A DNA stretch of 64,000 bases, from assembly GCF_008831285.2 (NCBI RefSeq), contig NC_045150.1, positions 10,244,001 to 10,308,000 on the forward strand, written 5' to 3'. Below, piece after piece: positions 1 to 12,258 of this stretch. How positions within the stretch are numbered: position 1 is the stretch's first letter; each line of letters starts with the position of its first letter. The position numbers were made by a program, and so were the translations under genes. Under the pieces are notes generated by a model. That model saw only the letters and a program-made list of their open reading frames with translations, ran no database searches and was not told where the DNA came from. Origin of the DNA: Nymphaea colorata. Its lineage: Eukaryota; Streptophyta; Magnoliopsida; Nymphaeales; Nymphaeaceae.

Positions 1-82
1 TAAGGATAAATGTGTTGATATTTACAACGGAAGTCATAGTTATGGTGGCCGCTGATGAAGGGAAGCATTTGGATTTTAAAAT
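1..82 (-). pseudogene. possible edge of a second aspartic-protease copy (partial, uncertain)
   Basis: On the minus strand this stretch follows a long T tract ending in GCAG, which looks like an intron 3' end. One frame is then open to the window edge and contains CKYQHIY, resembling the C-x-Y...Y block that precedes the YGD or YAD motif of plant A1B aspartic proteases. The same upstream repeat (83-320) precedes the clear protease fragment at 60358-61222 in the same orientation. Only about 27 codons are visible, so the call rests mainly on context. It may be unrelated DNA. Confidence 0.25.
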
Positions 83-320
83 TCTGCAAAAAAAAAAAAA
101 AGACATGTGGCTGAACTGAGTTACATATTCCTTTGTGTAACAAGTAACCATCACAATGGAGAAAAGTGGTAGCATCTTCCAATTGTTAAGCTTAGGTATA
201 ACAATGACAAACATTTGAAGACTTTCAAACACAAAAGGAAGGCAGAAGACACTTTAACGTATTACTTAACTGACCGAAATAACTGTTGAATATGTTGGAA
301 GAAGAGATTGTCCTAATGTT
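83..320. repeat. dispersed duplicate R1, second copy at 61214-61450
   Basis: This stretch starts with a 13-14 base A tract and matches 61214-61450 in direct orientation with scattered differences. In both places a protease-like reading frame lies just below it on the minus strand. Read on the minus strand it ends in a long pyrimidine tract plus GCAG, so it could be an intron of the protease gene. The match ends near 320-335, where Copia copy A begins. Confidence 0.75.
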
Positions 321-699
321 GAATACACAAAAGGAAGCATGGCCTTCCTTTTGGAGTGTGTTATTCCCTGCCTTCAGCGAGCCACGTGCCTCCTTTTTTG
401 TCTAAGGAAGGCCATTCTCTTTCCAGCCATCACCGAGGAGCATGCTGTTCACTTCCTTTTCTGTGTCTCAACAAGGGAAGGTCACGCTGTTTCCAGCCCT
501 CACCAAGGGGCGTGCTATTTCCTTTTGTGTTCACATGTTCATCGAGGAGCATGCTAACAAGGGAGTGCCACCGAGGCCTATCTGCCCCTTCAATTGCCCG
601 ATCCACCTCCTCAGTCACCTTTTTTGTTTATCAAACTCAAATCATATTGACTGTGCTCATCGGCTGTTGATTGAACGAGTGAGATTTTTCTAGTATAAT

Positions 700-1587
700 A
701 TGGCTGCATTGTCCTCTTCTAACGCTCCTTGCACTCCTACTCCACCAGGTACACAATGGAATGCTTTCTCAAGTTTGGTTTCAGTCAAGCTTGATCAATC
801 AAATTATCTTCTCTGATGTTCTCAAATTGAAAGTGTTATGAAAAGTCAAAATTTGATTAAGCATGTTATTGGAAAATGTTCTGCTCCACCTGAATTTCTT
901 GATGAAGCACACACAATAAAATACTGCGTATGATTTATGGTATCATGAAGACCAACTTGCACTAAGTTGGATCAAAGTCACTGTGACTCAACCAGTCATG
1001 TCACAACAGGTTCATGTTGGCATGGCTATAGATGCTTGGTGCATCCTTGAAAAACAGTATGCCTCACAAAATAATCTTCGTATTATTCAGTTGAAAAGAG
1101 AATTACAAAACATAAAAAAGGGAGTAATGTCTATGACTAAATACCTTCCACATATTAGTTTCTTACATGATTCTCTTAGCAGAGTGCAGCACTTTGTCTC
1201 AGATATAGATGTTGTTCTCTATACCTTGAATGGACTGAATTCTGAATATGAATCTTTTATTACCACGGTTACTGCATTCAAAGATCTGCCTTCATGGTCT
1301 GAATTATGTGATATGTTAATTACTCAAGAGCGATGACTTGGAATGCTTTCTTCATCCCAGATGACTCAGGTTGATGCCGCTGCCACTGCCTTTATTGCAG
1401 AACAATTGCTGAACAAGGGCATGGGCATGGCAACTATGATGGTGGTAGGGGTAGAGGCTGTATTGGAGGAAGATGAAACTATGGAAAAAATAATAATACT
1501 AACAAGTCTAGCCAAGGAGTAACTTGTCAACATTTTGGTAGAAGAAATCATACAGCTCGACAATGTTATGATATTCCAAAGGCGTTT
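700..1587 (+). pseudogene. gag: Copia gag polyprotein (UBN2 / Retrotran_gag type), broken
   Basis: Gag forms the particle that packages element RNA. The start is chosen at 700 because the reading MAALSSSNAP leads into VKLDQSNYLL, the usual Copia gag opening. The next codon is TGA where the family has Trp (W-R-S-Q), and a frameshift near 930 moves the reading to the frame open at 983-1336. That part carries the conserved gag core (LVLYTLNGL-type block, VVLYTLNGL here). A knuckle remnant lies at 1519-1575: Cys, His and the last Cys are present, but the second Cys is Phe. Copy C has the same Phe, so that change is older than the duplication. Confidence 0.85.
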
Positions 1588-3276
1588 ATGGCCATGGCAT
1601 TCAACATGGGAAAATCTGATAATGCATCTAGTAGCCGAGAAAATGTTAGCAATATTCAAGACTCAGCCTGGTATCCAGACGTAGGTGCCTCCCACCATGT
1701 GACTAATTCAGAACAAGATATGCAAGGTAAAGTTCCATATCATGGTTCTAATTCTACTATAGTTGGCAATGGTAGTAAGATGCAAATTAAAAATATAGAG
1801 AATGTGTACCTACTTACCAAGACGTGATCTGTTGTTTTGAAAAATGTGTTGGATGCTCCTAAAGCACACAAGAATCTTATGTCAGTAGCAAGGTTTACCA
1901 AAGACAACCAATGCTCTATTGCATTTTCCTCTAATGGTTTTATTGTTAAGAATATGCAGACGGGCAAGTTTCTTCACACAGGGTTGCTTGAGAAAGGAGG
2001 ACTCTATAGATGGACGAGAGAAAGGAGGGACTCTACTAGAAATCCTATCAGTATTGGAGATGACGAACAATAAAAGACTGCTAATACTTATTTGGTTTCT
2101 CAAAATTCTTACTCAGTCATTTAGTTATGGCATTTGTGTCTAGGACATGCTCACTTTCAGTTGTTAAACTCGTTGAAAGTTGCTGGTTTAATTTCTGTTG
2201 ATGAAAGACATAAATTAAATTTTTGTTCTTCATGTGTGCTTGGAAAAATGCATAAAATTCATTATCCTAAAGCTGAGCTTCATGCGACCAAACCTCTTGA
2301 AGTGTTACATGTTGATATTTGGGGACCAGCACCATGTGCTTCACGAGAAGGTTACATGTATTATTTCTTAATGGTTGATGACTACTCTCACTTCTCTTGG
2401 ATCTTTCCGTTGTCAAAGAAAAGTGATACGCTTCCACGTTTTAAAACCTTTTTAAGCATAGTAGAGCATCAACTTGAAACAAAAATGAAAATTTTCCATT
2501 CAGATGGAGGAGGAGAATTCATGAGCAAGGAATTTATCACATTTCTTGAAAATCAAGGTATTCATCGATGGATAACATGCCCTTACACATCCCAGTAGAA
2601 TGAGATAGTAGAAAGGAAGCATAGGCATCTAGTGGAAATGGGACTCACCATGATTATTCATGCCAATATGCCACAAAAATTTTGGTTTGATGCTTTTAAA
2701 ACTGCTGTTCATCTTATTAACAGGTTGCCTATTGCGGACTTGCAAATGACGCCATATGAGAAGCACTTGCATGAAGTTCCTAAATATAGTCATCTAAGGA
2801 CCTTTGGTTGTACCGTCTATCCAGTGAATGGGCCTAGACATGCTTCAAAACTAGAACCCAAAGCTCAAACGTGCGTCTTCATTGGGTATGCGAGCTGTCA
2901 TAAAGGCTGTGTTTGTTACAATCCAATCTCTAATTGTGTCATCATATCTAGACATGTTATTTTTTATGAAAGAAATTTTTTATACTCTCATTGTGGTCCC
3001 TCTTTTACTGCCTCAAACATTTCAAGTTATCTAAGGTCATCATCCAGATCTGAATGTGTTAAGCCTAGACCTATTGATAAGCTAAAAGAGAGTTTACCAC
3101 TTATTGAGTTGCCTAGAATCATTCCAAGTTCCTCAAGGTCCTCAACAGTTCAAACTGGTTCCAATCACTTTCATGTGCACATACCATCAATTTCAGCATA
3201 CTTAGACCTTCATGGAACTAGAAACACATGTTACAGACAATTCCAGCACAAGGGTGTCACAGTGTGCTTCATATAG
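1588..3276 (+). pseudogene. pol: Copia pol remnant: protease, pre-integrase and integrase
   Basis: All pieces lie in one frame, broken by stops at 1825, 2071, 2122 and 2596. The protease site reads WYPDVGASHH; copy C keeps the normal DTGAS. The pre-integrase zinc motif LWHLCLGH (about 2125) pairs with a downstream CSSC. The integrase core shows VLHVDIWGPAP (first Asp), FHSDGGGEF (second Asp) and IVERKHRH (Glu), so the D,D35E triad is still readable; the stop at 2596 falls where the family usually has Gln. The C-terminal region continues to a conserved CVFIGY block, then to about 90 residues with no family match before the TAG-terminated end. Confidence 0.88.
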
Positions 3277-3524
3277 CTATATTATGAAAATAGTACCACA
3301 TTATATATATGTTCTTTCACGAACAGCTCATGTATTACCCTAAAAATACCCATTTATTTTTCCGCAAACAGGTAATTACACCTCATAAATGCATATATAT
3401 ATTTATTTTTAGGCAATCAGAGATGTCTAAGACTAAGAGTGTTGTGTATCATTTCCAGAATATAACACTTCACACATCTATTCATATCTGGGCACGTAAA
3501 TACATAGATTCGCTACTATAACAA

Positions 3525-3580
<56 letters not shown>

Positions 3581-5163
3581 AACAAAGGTACAAGGGCTAC
3601 ATTTTGCACTCATAGCTGAATATTCCCATACCTTATTGCTCTATGCTGCAATCAATTCAGTCCGCCAAGAGGGCTGCCATTCCAAGGCAGTGTAGCATGA
3701 TTTCCTTGCAAAACATGCATTTACATGTATAATTTCAGCCCCACCAAGTAGAATTCTCCTTGCTTTATATATATATATACCTACCTATATAGATTATTTA
3801 TAAAAGAAACTATATAACACTTACGACGGTCTCTCTAACTGTACAGCCCCTGATTTTTTACTGTCAGCACCCTGGCTCCTTGGCGTTCTTGATCCTCCAA
3901 GCAGCGGATAACAGTCACGTGGACCAGTGCCTCTTTGCTCTTGATCTTCACCCCAAGGTGCAGGAAAACAAGGGTTAGCTCTCACTTTTTCCTAATTTCT
4001 AACTGCTGGAACCCTTCCCCCTATGGCTGCAGCAAATGGGAACCTGAGGTATGGGGTTAAATAAATACATGGCGAGCAACACCCCCAAATGATTTTTCTC
4101 AGGAAGGCTTCTTGGCTGCACTCAATCATCTTTTAGTTTCATTTAATATTTTCAGTTACCACTTCTACTTAGGTATATATTTGGTAACCCATTCATTTCT
4201 TTCCATGACTGCCCCCTTTATGATATAGTTGACAGTTTCAACTATTTTTATCAGTTATTGAATCTACCAATTATAGCCTATACTCTTATTAAAATTTTTG
4301 TGATAATAAAGAAAAAGAAAAAGAAAAACGTGGGAAGTACAGCAACCATCCGGTTTGAGCCGAAAGTATTGGTTAGAAGGCGATCAGTTCTTAGAGATGA
4401 TGTTAGCGACCATCAGTTTGTTTGATCAACTTTCAAAGGTCGCGAGTTATAATGAAAAATTCAGCTTTTGGTATTGTTTTGGCTGCAAGAATGATATGTA
4501 TAGAGGGATAAAATTTTGATATAGAAAGCATATTTAGATGGGTGCTTTGTGATGTTAGAGGTGCTTTCCTTCCAGTCTTCACTTTTCACCTGTACAAATC
4601 AGACCTTAGGCATGCAATATATTGGATCATATAGATATATATCCCTCCACTTACATAATTAAAAGGATCTCAAATGCCCACCTAAGCAAAAAATTAAGTC
4701 TAAGGTCACCTACGTTCTTTAGAGAGAGCTTTGCCGTTGACCATCTGTGTCGAAAACTCAAGCCGCATCGTTTGAAGAAATTGACAAGCGACATCCCATG
4801 AAAACGCTGGTGGCTAAAGTTCAGTTTCTCCTCCACCACCAACCCCCTCTCCTCTTTATTCTTCTTCGGCCACTTGAATCTGTGGAACTGGTCAATGCCC
4901 GATATGAGATATGAGATCGAGTTGCTGCACACTTCTGTGGATCCACAAGTAGACAGTATCATAGGAAAAAAGATGAAGATTGGGTTATTTCTGAATTTTT
5001 TAGTGACGTACTATGTCTATTTTACACTTTTTAATTTTTTCATAACCTTTTTTTACCCTTTTAAAATGTTCCTTTTCTACTATAAAGAGGGATATTTTGG
5101 TCATTATGTACCCATATACACAATTTTTTTACATATAACCTGTTTTGACAACCCGTTTCTACA

Positions 5164-5164
<1 letters not shown>
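3277..5164. repeat. non-coding segment downstream of Copia A, duplicated at 48292-50100
   Basis: The whole stretch matches the DNA after Copia copy C in direct orientation, including the paired LTR-free junction, a short GTGATAATAAAGAAAAAGAAAAAG block near 4300, and a CT/AT-rich part near 4900-5100. Parts also recur at 7915-8110, 25090-25640 and 29790-29935. I see no convincing coding potential: the open frames are AT-rich and broken in the paralogues. Confidence 0.8.
3527..3577. repeat. (AT)n microsatellite
   Basis: About 51 bases of uninterrupted AT. The paralogous position in copy C (about 48540-48570) is much shorter and interrupted. Confidence 0.97.
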
Positions 5165-5217
<53 letters not shown>

Positions 5218-5242
5218 ATATATATATATATGTATGTATATA
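5165..5242. repeat. (AT)n microsatellite with TATG interruptions
   Basis: About 78 bases of AT/TA with two TGTATG-type interruptions. The equivalent AT tracts are the rearrangement junctions in copy B (18612-18640) and copy C (50098-50115). Confidence 0.97.
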
Positions 5243-7160
5243 ATCAATCTTCTTAGTCATCTTTTTCTTACAAGATATATCTTCTCTATATAGAGTACCT
5301 TCTTGGACCGGACACTCTTTTTCGCTGCGACTGTGTTATTGATGCAAATCTGTTCGTGTTGGCCCATGTCCACCTGAACTCAGCTGAACACTCTCCACTC
5401 ATTGCTCTCATCATGAGCAACTGTCATCACCCTCTTTCTCTCTCTCTCTCTCGCTCTCTGATTTGGCCTGATTTGTTTTTTTATTCTGAAACAGCTCTTA
5501 AGGTGGAAAGATTAACGGAAGATGTGGACGGCGAAAGAGTCATGCATGGAAACTTCTTCTGCCAGATTTTTCTTTCTTTGACAAGTAGCCTAAACCAGTG
5601 TTGTTAGAGGTGCACACCTGCATGAGGTCTCTGTGCATCACCTAGAAGAACGCCTCAAAGCATCTGAGTGATGCATCATTGACCTAATTAAGGTGTGTGG
5701 CATGACGACCAAGCAACTGATCGTTGCAAATGCATCTTTTGATGGATTCGACGTGACAATCACCTAGAAGACGCTGCTAGGTAGTTGCATTTGAGAACTC
5801 ACGGAAAACCCGTGCCGGAGACATCCAGCTACAGCTTGATATGGAAGAGCAGCAACCTTATGGGGTTGACAGATTTAGAGTTTAAGAAAGCTGTGACATA
5901 TAGAGAAAAGTCGACGTCAATAATTGTTTTAGAGCTACAAAATAAATGGAGACATGCAAAACATGATGTAACTTCACAAGAAACGGACTAAGTATTGAGG
6001 TCTTTTCATGTGTGACTATCAAAGCTAGTGCTATCTGGATGATAAAATCATGAAATATGGGCCGAGAACAAACTAGTACAATTCAAATAGGTTGATTCAA
6101 ACCAATTTTCGCATGTAAAATGAAAAAAAAAAGTAAAATAGATGACAAGAAAACACCAAAGTACAAATTAAGGACAGCAAAGAAACTATACATTCTTTGT
6201 CTTTCTCCTGGCCTTGCTTGTCTTCAATTTAGTTGGCCCGAGAGAATTTGATTGTCGTTGGTGGTGGCCTTGTTTGTCTTCGATTTAGTTGATGTAGTAG
6301 AGCCCATGTATCTCTTTCGTATCCATCACCAAATCCTCCTTTGGGGTTTCTGGAGAAAATAACGTGGCAATCAAGATATTTTGGTTAGTTTGCTAACGGA
6401 TCGCTATTAGGAATTTTCTGTAACATATAGCTGTGCTAGATTTGTCAACAAGAGGAAAATGTCTAATTCCTTTAAACTAAAGTTGACGATCCATGTGCCA
6501 TCTGTATTTGAAGTTGGCATACATGGTTTTGTATTTTCTGGTGGAAGATTTGGATCATTCCCAATTAAGTGTTCTTTCCTAAAGCTTGTTTCGTTTTCCA
6601 CCACTTATTGCAAACTCTAAGAATGGAGCTTTTAGCTATCCTTAGGGATTTCTCGCTGTCAGATTGGTTCCTCTCTTCTTCTCTGCTGCTTCTATTTTCT
6701 TTTGGTTCATCCTTTTTTCTTAAGTTGTACTGTGGCTTCCATTACTCTTTGGATGTTTTAGTTTCATTTAATACAAACTCTCTCTCTCTCTCTCTCTCTC
6801 TTGTGTGTGCATGTGCATATATATGTATATATAAATAACATACCACTTAGATAAGGGACAGAAGCTGGGCGTATTAAAATTCCTTTTCTTTATAATTTAG
6901 CACTATCTGAAAATATATTTGGGGATAAACATACATTAAGTTAGTTATTTTTTATTTTATTAATATACCATAATAATTAAAAAAGGAATGGCACTTATAA
7001 CATCAAAATTTTAATATTAGAAAAAATACTTTTTTTTTATAAAAGTAATTTGAACATAAACATTGTTTAGATTAAATTAGTGTTTATAATGAAGACATTA
7101 GGAGATTCATATTTTGTTCAGAACAATTTTTAACACAAATATAAGAGGTCTGTTGGTACC
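5243..7160. repeat. non-coding duplicated segment (copies at 18640-20670 and, in part, 34366-34930)
   Basis: Direct match to the DNA after gag copy B, including (CT)n at 5437-5456 and 6777-6801. The part at 6230-6440 resembles 44530-44690, the flank of a Copia pre-integrase fragment, read on the minus strand. Short open frames at 5785-5991 and 6407-6604 are also partly open in copy B (19328-19561 and 19923-20120), but I recognise no product. Confidence 0.75.
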
Positions 7161-7914
7161 TAACTTGGCAAAATCGATAAAGAGAAAAGGGGAAGGTGAA
7201 GAAGGAAATGTGAGAGAGGGAAGGGGGCTTGGATGATTTTTTTTTCTCCTCCTTGGCTTTTCCTTCTAGCTCATTGCTGCAGCAATTTGATGAAGACCTC
7301 AAAAATACTAAGCTCTAAATGTTATTGAATTATAACAATTGAATTTAAATTTGAATAAATTTTGAAAATTTTATTAAATTTGGCTTAAAAAGGTCTTTTC
7401 GTCCATAATTTGATTGAAAATGGATCTCAATTGAATCAAAATTTGGTTTTAAATATTGAATTTCAATTTTTTGATTTATATATTTGACAAATTAAAATGT
7501 ACATTTTCCTTTCATGAAATCCCAATTTAAGTTCTGAAATCTCAATTTGATTATAGAAGGGCACAATTGTCTAAATTAGTCAAATTTGACCAAATAACCA
7601 AAGTCGAAGCTCATCTGCAAGCTGATATTGATTTGATTGAGATAATTTGATGAATTTGAGTTAGGAAAGATCTTGATTGAGCTAAATTGTACTTTGACTA
7701 AGTAAAGTAACTGTGAGGAGATATTTTTGAAAAGAAGAAGTGCGTAACCCCTTGGGGGCTTTTGACCACATGACCTAGGTGGCACTACATGTGGGTCCCA
7801 CACATCATTCTAGACCGAATTAGATGTAATTCTCAGATTTATATCAAAATTTGAATTTTGCAATCGGATATGGATTTCAAATGGTAGACAAACTGCAGAT
7901 TCTCCTAATCACCG
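7161..7914. other. AT-rich DNA, nothing recognised
   Basis: Low-complexity A/T-rich sequence with many short AATTTGA-like words. I see no paralogue in the window and no credible gene. Confidence 0.5.
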
Positions 7915-8211
7915 CTCCCTTTTCTTCCATCCATTTGAGTCACAGCGGGATGTGAGATCAAGTTGCGTGCACATCCTTATGGACTCACAAGTATGCAGTT
8001 ATCATACCAAAAAAGATGGGGTTTTAGGTATTTTCAATTTTCTAATGAAGTAATGTTGATTTTAGATTTTTAACTTTTTCTTAACCTCTTTTTCACCCTT
8101 TTAAAATGTTTCCTTTTCATTATATACAGGGAAAAAAGAAGGGGTTTGGGGTACTTCTGAACTTTTTTATTGAAATGATGTCTATTTTAGACTTTTTAAC
8201 TCTTTCATAAC

Positions 8212-8250
<39 letters not shown>

Positions 8251-10400
8251 CAATCTTCTTCTTTTTTCAAAATATATTTTTTCTATAATACCATTCCTTG
8301 GACCGGACACTCTACTTCTCATTATGACTGTTACATTAATAGAAATATGTCGGTTTGGCCATTGTCCACCCGAACTCCAAACCTGGTTATGTGTAAAAAA
8401 ATTTCTTGCGTTTGTATGGTTACGATGAAAAAAAAAAGGAAGACAAAAGTGGAAGGAAAAAAAATACAATAAAAGACATACCTTTTAAAAAATTCCTAAA
8501 ATGTCCCCCTATTCTTGAGTATGTACGTTGGGTGCCCATATGGGGCACTGAACTCAATCTACCCGAACTCAGCTGAACGCTTGCCACTCACTGTCTCTTC
8601 ATAAGTAACTGTCACCTCTCTCTCTCTCTCTCGATTTAGCCTAATTTGTTTTTTTTATTCAGAAACAGATGGTGGAAAGATTAACGGAAGATGTGGACTA
8701 TGAGAGAGAGACATGCATGGAATATTCTTGTGTCAGATTTCCATTGCATCCATGGGTCACATTTTTACGTGGAAACACAGTCACCAGTTTGTTTACTTGT
8801 GGTGGTATCCTCCAACGCTTCATTGGGTGATTCCTGCCCCAACGCATCCCTAGACCTTCCAAGCAGGATTAAAGCTAAGAATTCACTGCCGACCTTTTCT
8901 TTGAATCTCTGAATTTGAACAAGGTGCTTGAGAATTACAGGCTTAGCCTCCCTGGCCGTGAAACCTAAATAATTTGTATTTGTATCATTATAGAAAAAAA
9001 AAACAATCTTGGAAAGTTGAGAAGACGCATATATAACCTATGTACTATGCATAAACGTTCAGGTGGGGATCTGCCCATATAGAAAACATATAAATATTAA
9101 ACAACAATCAAGAAGAAGTTTTACGGTGTGTCCGGCCATCTAAAGAGAACAACTGGACGATCGATGGATCGAGCTCAGTTTTGAGAAATCCAGGACTTGT
9201 CAAATACAATGAGCAGCCATTGATTCAACAGTTTTGTTCTTGGAAAAGGACCAATCTCATTAGTTCACAGTTTGAATGGGTCACCACAAAACACAGTAAC
9301 TTGTCGGTGGCAAAGCAAGATATTCGCTGCTGACAGAAGGCCCTTCAGAAAATCAGTGGCCGAGGGATGCCACATGCTAATCAGCAAAATAGCTACAGAG
9401 CTTCGACAATGTAAACTAGTAATTTTTGTGTGCCTGTGTGGGCAATTGCCACACAAGTCCACATGTGCCTGCATGATTCTTGATAAATAGGAGTTGCCTA
9501 TTGTGATACTTATCAGTCCTCCTTAATGATTCTTTAATTATTCATACTCTCACATTCTGTTTTTCTCGTGTAAAAGTTGGTTGGAGTCAGCCGCTTTCAA
9601 TTGTACTGGGGCTTCGCTTGGGTTGATCCAAAGTGTTATACAAATCGGCCAATATTTATTTATTGTTTACTTAGAAGAAACTGTCTTTTCCATAAAACTA
9701 CTAAGGCTATGCCCTTATGCTTTCAAGATTTTGTCCTGCTTCGAGGCTTAGGTGGACATACTGTACATCGTCAACTCCACTTGCCATGGTTTGCAATCCA
9801 GAGAAATAACACACTAGAATGTGACAGCGGCCACAAGATTCAAACCTCGAACTCCTTGGATATGAACTACTTGCCACCCAGTTGCCCTATGTGCCTTGAG
9901 GCAATCAACCAATCTTTATTCAAGTGATTCTGAATGAAGCATGATATAGCCAATTCATCATCAATCGCCCATTTTAAAAGATGCAGAAGTGCTTTCGGGT
10001 TTCTTTCAGTTTCCACTTGATTTCACATTTCACTTAAACAAATTTCCAAAATATTGACAAAGTAGCTCTCAGTCTCGATCTCACTCTCAAACTGCAGGCC
10101 CACATGGACCATCTAGAGTCTAGCATCCACAGTTTGCCATCGCCCATCGATCTTGAAGACTCAGGCAACCATCCATGGCGTCGTTGAGGAATCGATCAAT
10201 GACATCACTGGAGTTGGCCAAAAAGGGCATCTGCAGTTTTTCCAATCCATCCCTCCTCTTTGGTCATGTCAACCTGCCAAACCTAGGGATGTCGGAGGGT
10301 TGGGTCAGGTCCGACCAAGCCTTCTGTTTTTTAACTTAATTTTTAATTCCAAAACAGACTGGTTACCTCAGGGGCTGTCTGACGGCAGTAACACATTGTA
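7915..10400. repeat. segment-family copy D (related to 25440-27560 and 49850-51670)
   Basis: It matches the two other copies in the same order: a CCCTTTTAAAATGTT block, a CT/AT microsatellite at 8213-8251, the TTGGACCGGACAC block, the GTACGTTGGGT block near 8525, (CT)n at 8616-8632, a GAGCAGCCATTGA block near 9210 and a SINE-like unit at 9640-9905. The stretch 8755-9060 is not in the other copies. No gene is supported. Confidence 0.78.
9640..9905 (-). mobile_element. tRNA-derived SINE-like unit (copy 1 of 3)
   Basis: On the minus strand an A-box-like GGGCAACTGGGTGG is followed about 30 bases later by a B-box-like GAGGTTTGAATC, the internal RNA polymerase III promoter layout of tRNA-derived SINEs. 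The unit ends in an AATAAATAAATATT-type tail. Paralogues sit at the same place in the two sister segments, so they were copied with the segment. The 3' limit is approximate and no target duplication was found. Confidence 0.5.
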
Positions 10401-10882
10401 ATTAATGTCTCCTACTGTACATGCAACACTGTAACAAGTCTTCTATGAATCTGTCTTATTTGCTAGGACAGATTTATGGGGCAGCAACAATGTATTACTT
10501 TGCCAAACAACATCTTAAGAACCTACTTTTATGTTTGAAAATCGACCAAAGGTTGAATGTTCTTGTTGGGTTTTTGGATCTAGATATTAGACCAAATGTA
10601 AAATCACATACAAAACCAGAAGCAAAAAGTAGGTGGATATATGTGTCTATGTATATGTATGTATTGTGCTTTTGTGTACTGGATGCTCCAATTTTTTAAA
10701 CCATTAAAAATTAGTCTTTAAATGCATTGTTAATTGTTGGTAAAAACACTAGGAACTGTTGCTATGTACATGTCGTAAACTATTGCTAGTCCTCATTTTT
10801 TACAGCCTGCATTGAGCGTAAATAAATGCATTGCTTAATAAAATGCACTATGTGATCTACTGTGAGAGGTTGGAAGATTTCT
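10401..10882. other. no gene seen
   Basis: AT-rich DNA with short broken frames. A faint resemblance to 28260-28400 (GTAAACTATTGCTA-like words) is the only structure I notice. Confidence 0.5.
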
Positions 10883-10946
10883 CTATCCAGAGCTGGGTGG
10901 AGAAGTTCGAGGACATATATATATGATTTTTGACCAAATGTATAGC

Positions 10947-11750
10947 CTAAAAAAAACATCTGTGTGATCTTTGGTCAAATTTAGATTTGGGATTTGGTTC
11001 TTTTGCAAGACACAAACAATCAAAGATGCATAGATGACAATACGTGGGTTTTTTTGTTTTGAATAATTTTTCATAAGGAGTTTTGTTTTGTAAAGCACTT
11101 GTTGGAGTTCGATTGATTAAATACACGGCTGTCAATACACACTGGTCCCAACAAGGCCAAGGCAAACAAGATTGGAATTTAACACATGTCTGTTGATGAA
11201 CAATGCTTTTTTCATGAAAAAAATCATTCATCACCCTTAAAAAAATCGACTCCGTTATAAGTTTTAACAATTTTAACCTCAGCTTTATATTGTCTTTCTA
11301 TCACACTGATAAAGTATTTTAATAGATGAGTAGTTTCATGCTTAAATCACATCAAATAAACCCACACTTCTCTAGTATAGTCATCAAATAAACCCACACT
11401 GCTCCAGAAAATAAGGCTTGGGAATATGGCCCGAAATATCACAATGCAACAAATTAAATGGATGATTTGAACAAGAGACACTTTCATTAAAAGGTAATCT
11501 AGACTGTTTTGTTAGTTTGCATACGTCACAATAAAATGTTTACATTTTAATGCTAGATTATGGCTGAGAAAGTAGATAATTCATGGCTTGTGATGGATGC
11601 CCAAGTCTAAGATGCCATATATCTGTTCACTTGAGACTACAGTTCATTGCCAACGGTTAATGTGAAAGATTAGAGATCTTACATACGAACAGGTCCTGCA
11701 AGGAGCAACCATTGGAATCAAAGATGACTTGACATTTAGTAAGTGAAACA
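10947..11750 (-). pseudogene. Copia 1 integrase remnant
   Basis: The zinc-site part reads HFYCDVCKLTKQSR near 11520. The core has LLHCDISG for the first Asp, but the second-Asp block reads VKTYNGVDF, with Tyr in place of the Asp of the usual SDNG. The segment carrying the Glu is lost in a deletion near 11200. The conserved TAVYLINRTPTSAL block follows at about 11130. The protein cannot be active. Confidence 0.8.
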
Positions 11751-11753
11751 AGT

Positions 11754-12258
11754 TTACTTACTGATACAATTTGGAACGTAGTAAACATTTTTTAGTATCA
11801 AAGAAAGTTGTAGAGAGGCTTCACCAATATGAGTAGCATGTACCATGGTTCCATTTGGTACTTTTAGGGGATAAGGTGATTGTAAGACAATAACATTAGA
11901 CAGAAAATTAAGGGACGATGACGTGTGGTTAGAGGCACCACTGTCAATGATCCATCTGCTTGATTGTGAATATATCATACCTGCAAAATGAGATTGACCA
12001 TTGGGCAGCTGTGGCACAAGAGCAGTTCGATCTTTAAGAAGTTGTTTTAACTTATTGTATTCATCCATGGTTAGAACATGAGCTTGATCCTTGCTTCGAT
12101 TAGGCAAAACAATAGACACTGAAGCATTAAAATGTATTTTATCTCCATCTATGGCATTAGTACCACCAGCTCTTTGTTTTCCTCCTTTTAAGCTGGAAGG
12201 GCATCCATTTAGCTTGAAACATCTCCCCCTTGAGTGACCTACTGTGTGGCAGTGACTA
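11754..12258 (-). pseudogene. Copia 1 zinc knuckle and aspartic protease
   Basis: The frame runs from the CX2CX4HX4C knuckle, which binds element RNA, through a Lys/Asp-rich linker to the protease site RWIIDSGASNH. DSGAS is a normal retropepsin active-site variant in plant Copia elements. The reading continues to LKNVYYVPN, the block that closes the Copia protease, before a stop at 11754. The knuckle and active site are both intact, unlike the integrase that follows. Confidence 0.82.

Larger units (their letters stand above)
335..3276 (+). mobile_element. Ty1/Copia element copy A, gag-pro-integrase, no reverse transcriptase
   Basis: The element runs in the order 5' untranslated region, gag, zinc-knuckle remnant, aspartic protease, pre-integrase domain and integrase. 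No LTR is seen: the 5' end starts inside the untranslated leader, directly against repeat R1. The frame runs past the integrase into sequence without Copia similarity, and no reverse transcriptase or RNase H follows. Copy C (about 44880-48291) has the same order and the same 3' junction, so the loss of RT came before the duplication. Pol carries four in-frame stops, so the copy is dead. Confidence 0.9.

Noticed and set aside
4874-5293. Open frame of 139 codons on the plus strand
   Set aside because: Phe- and Ile-Tyr-rich reading of AT-rich DNA and the microsatellite; the paralogue at 49797 diverges in frame.
9820-9910. tRNA-like stretch considered as a tRNA gene
   Set aside because: The A-box and B-box words do not sit in a sequence that folds as a full cloverleaf, and the copies follow the SINE pattern.
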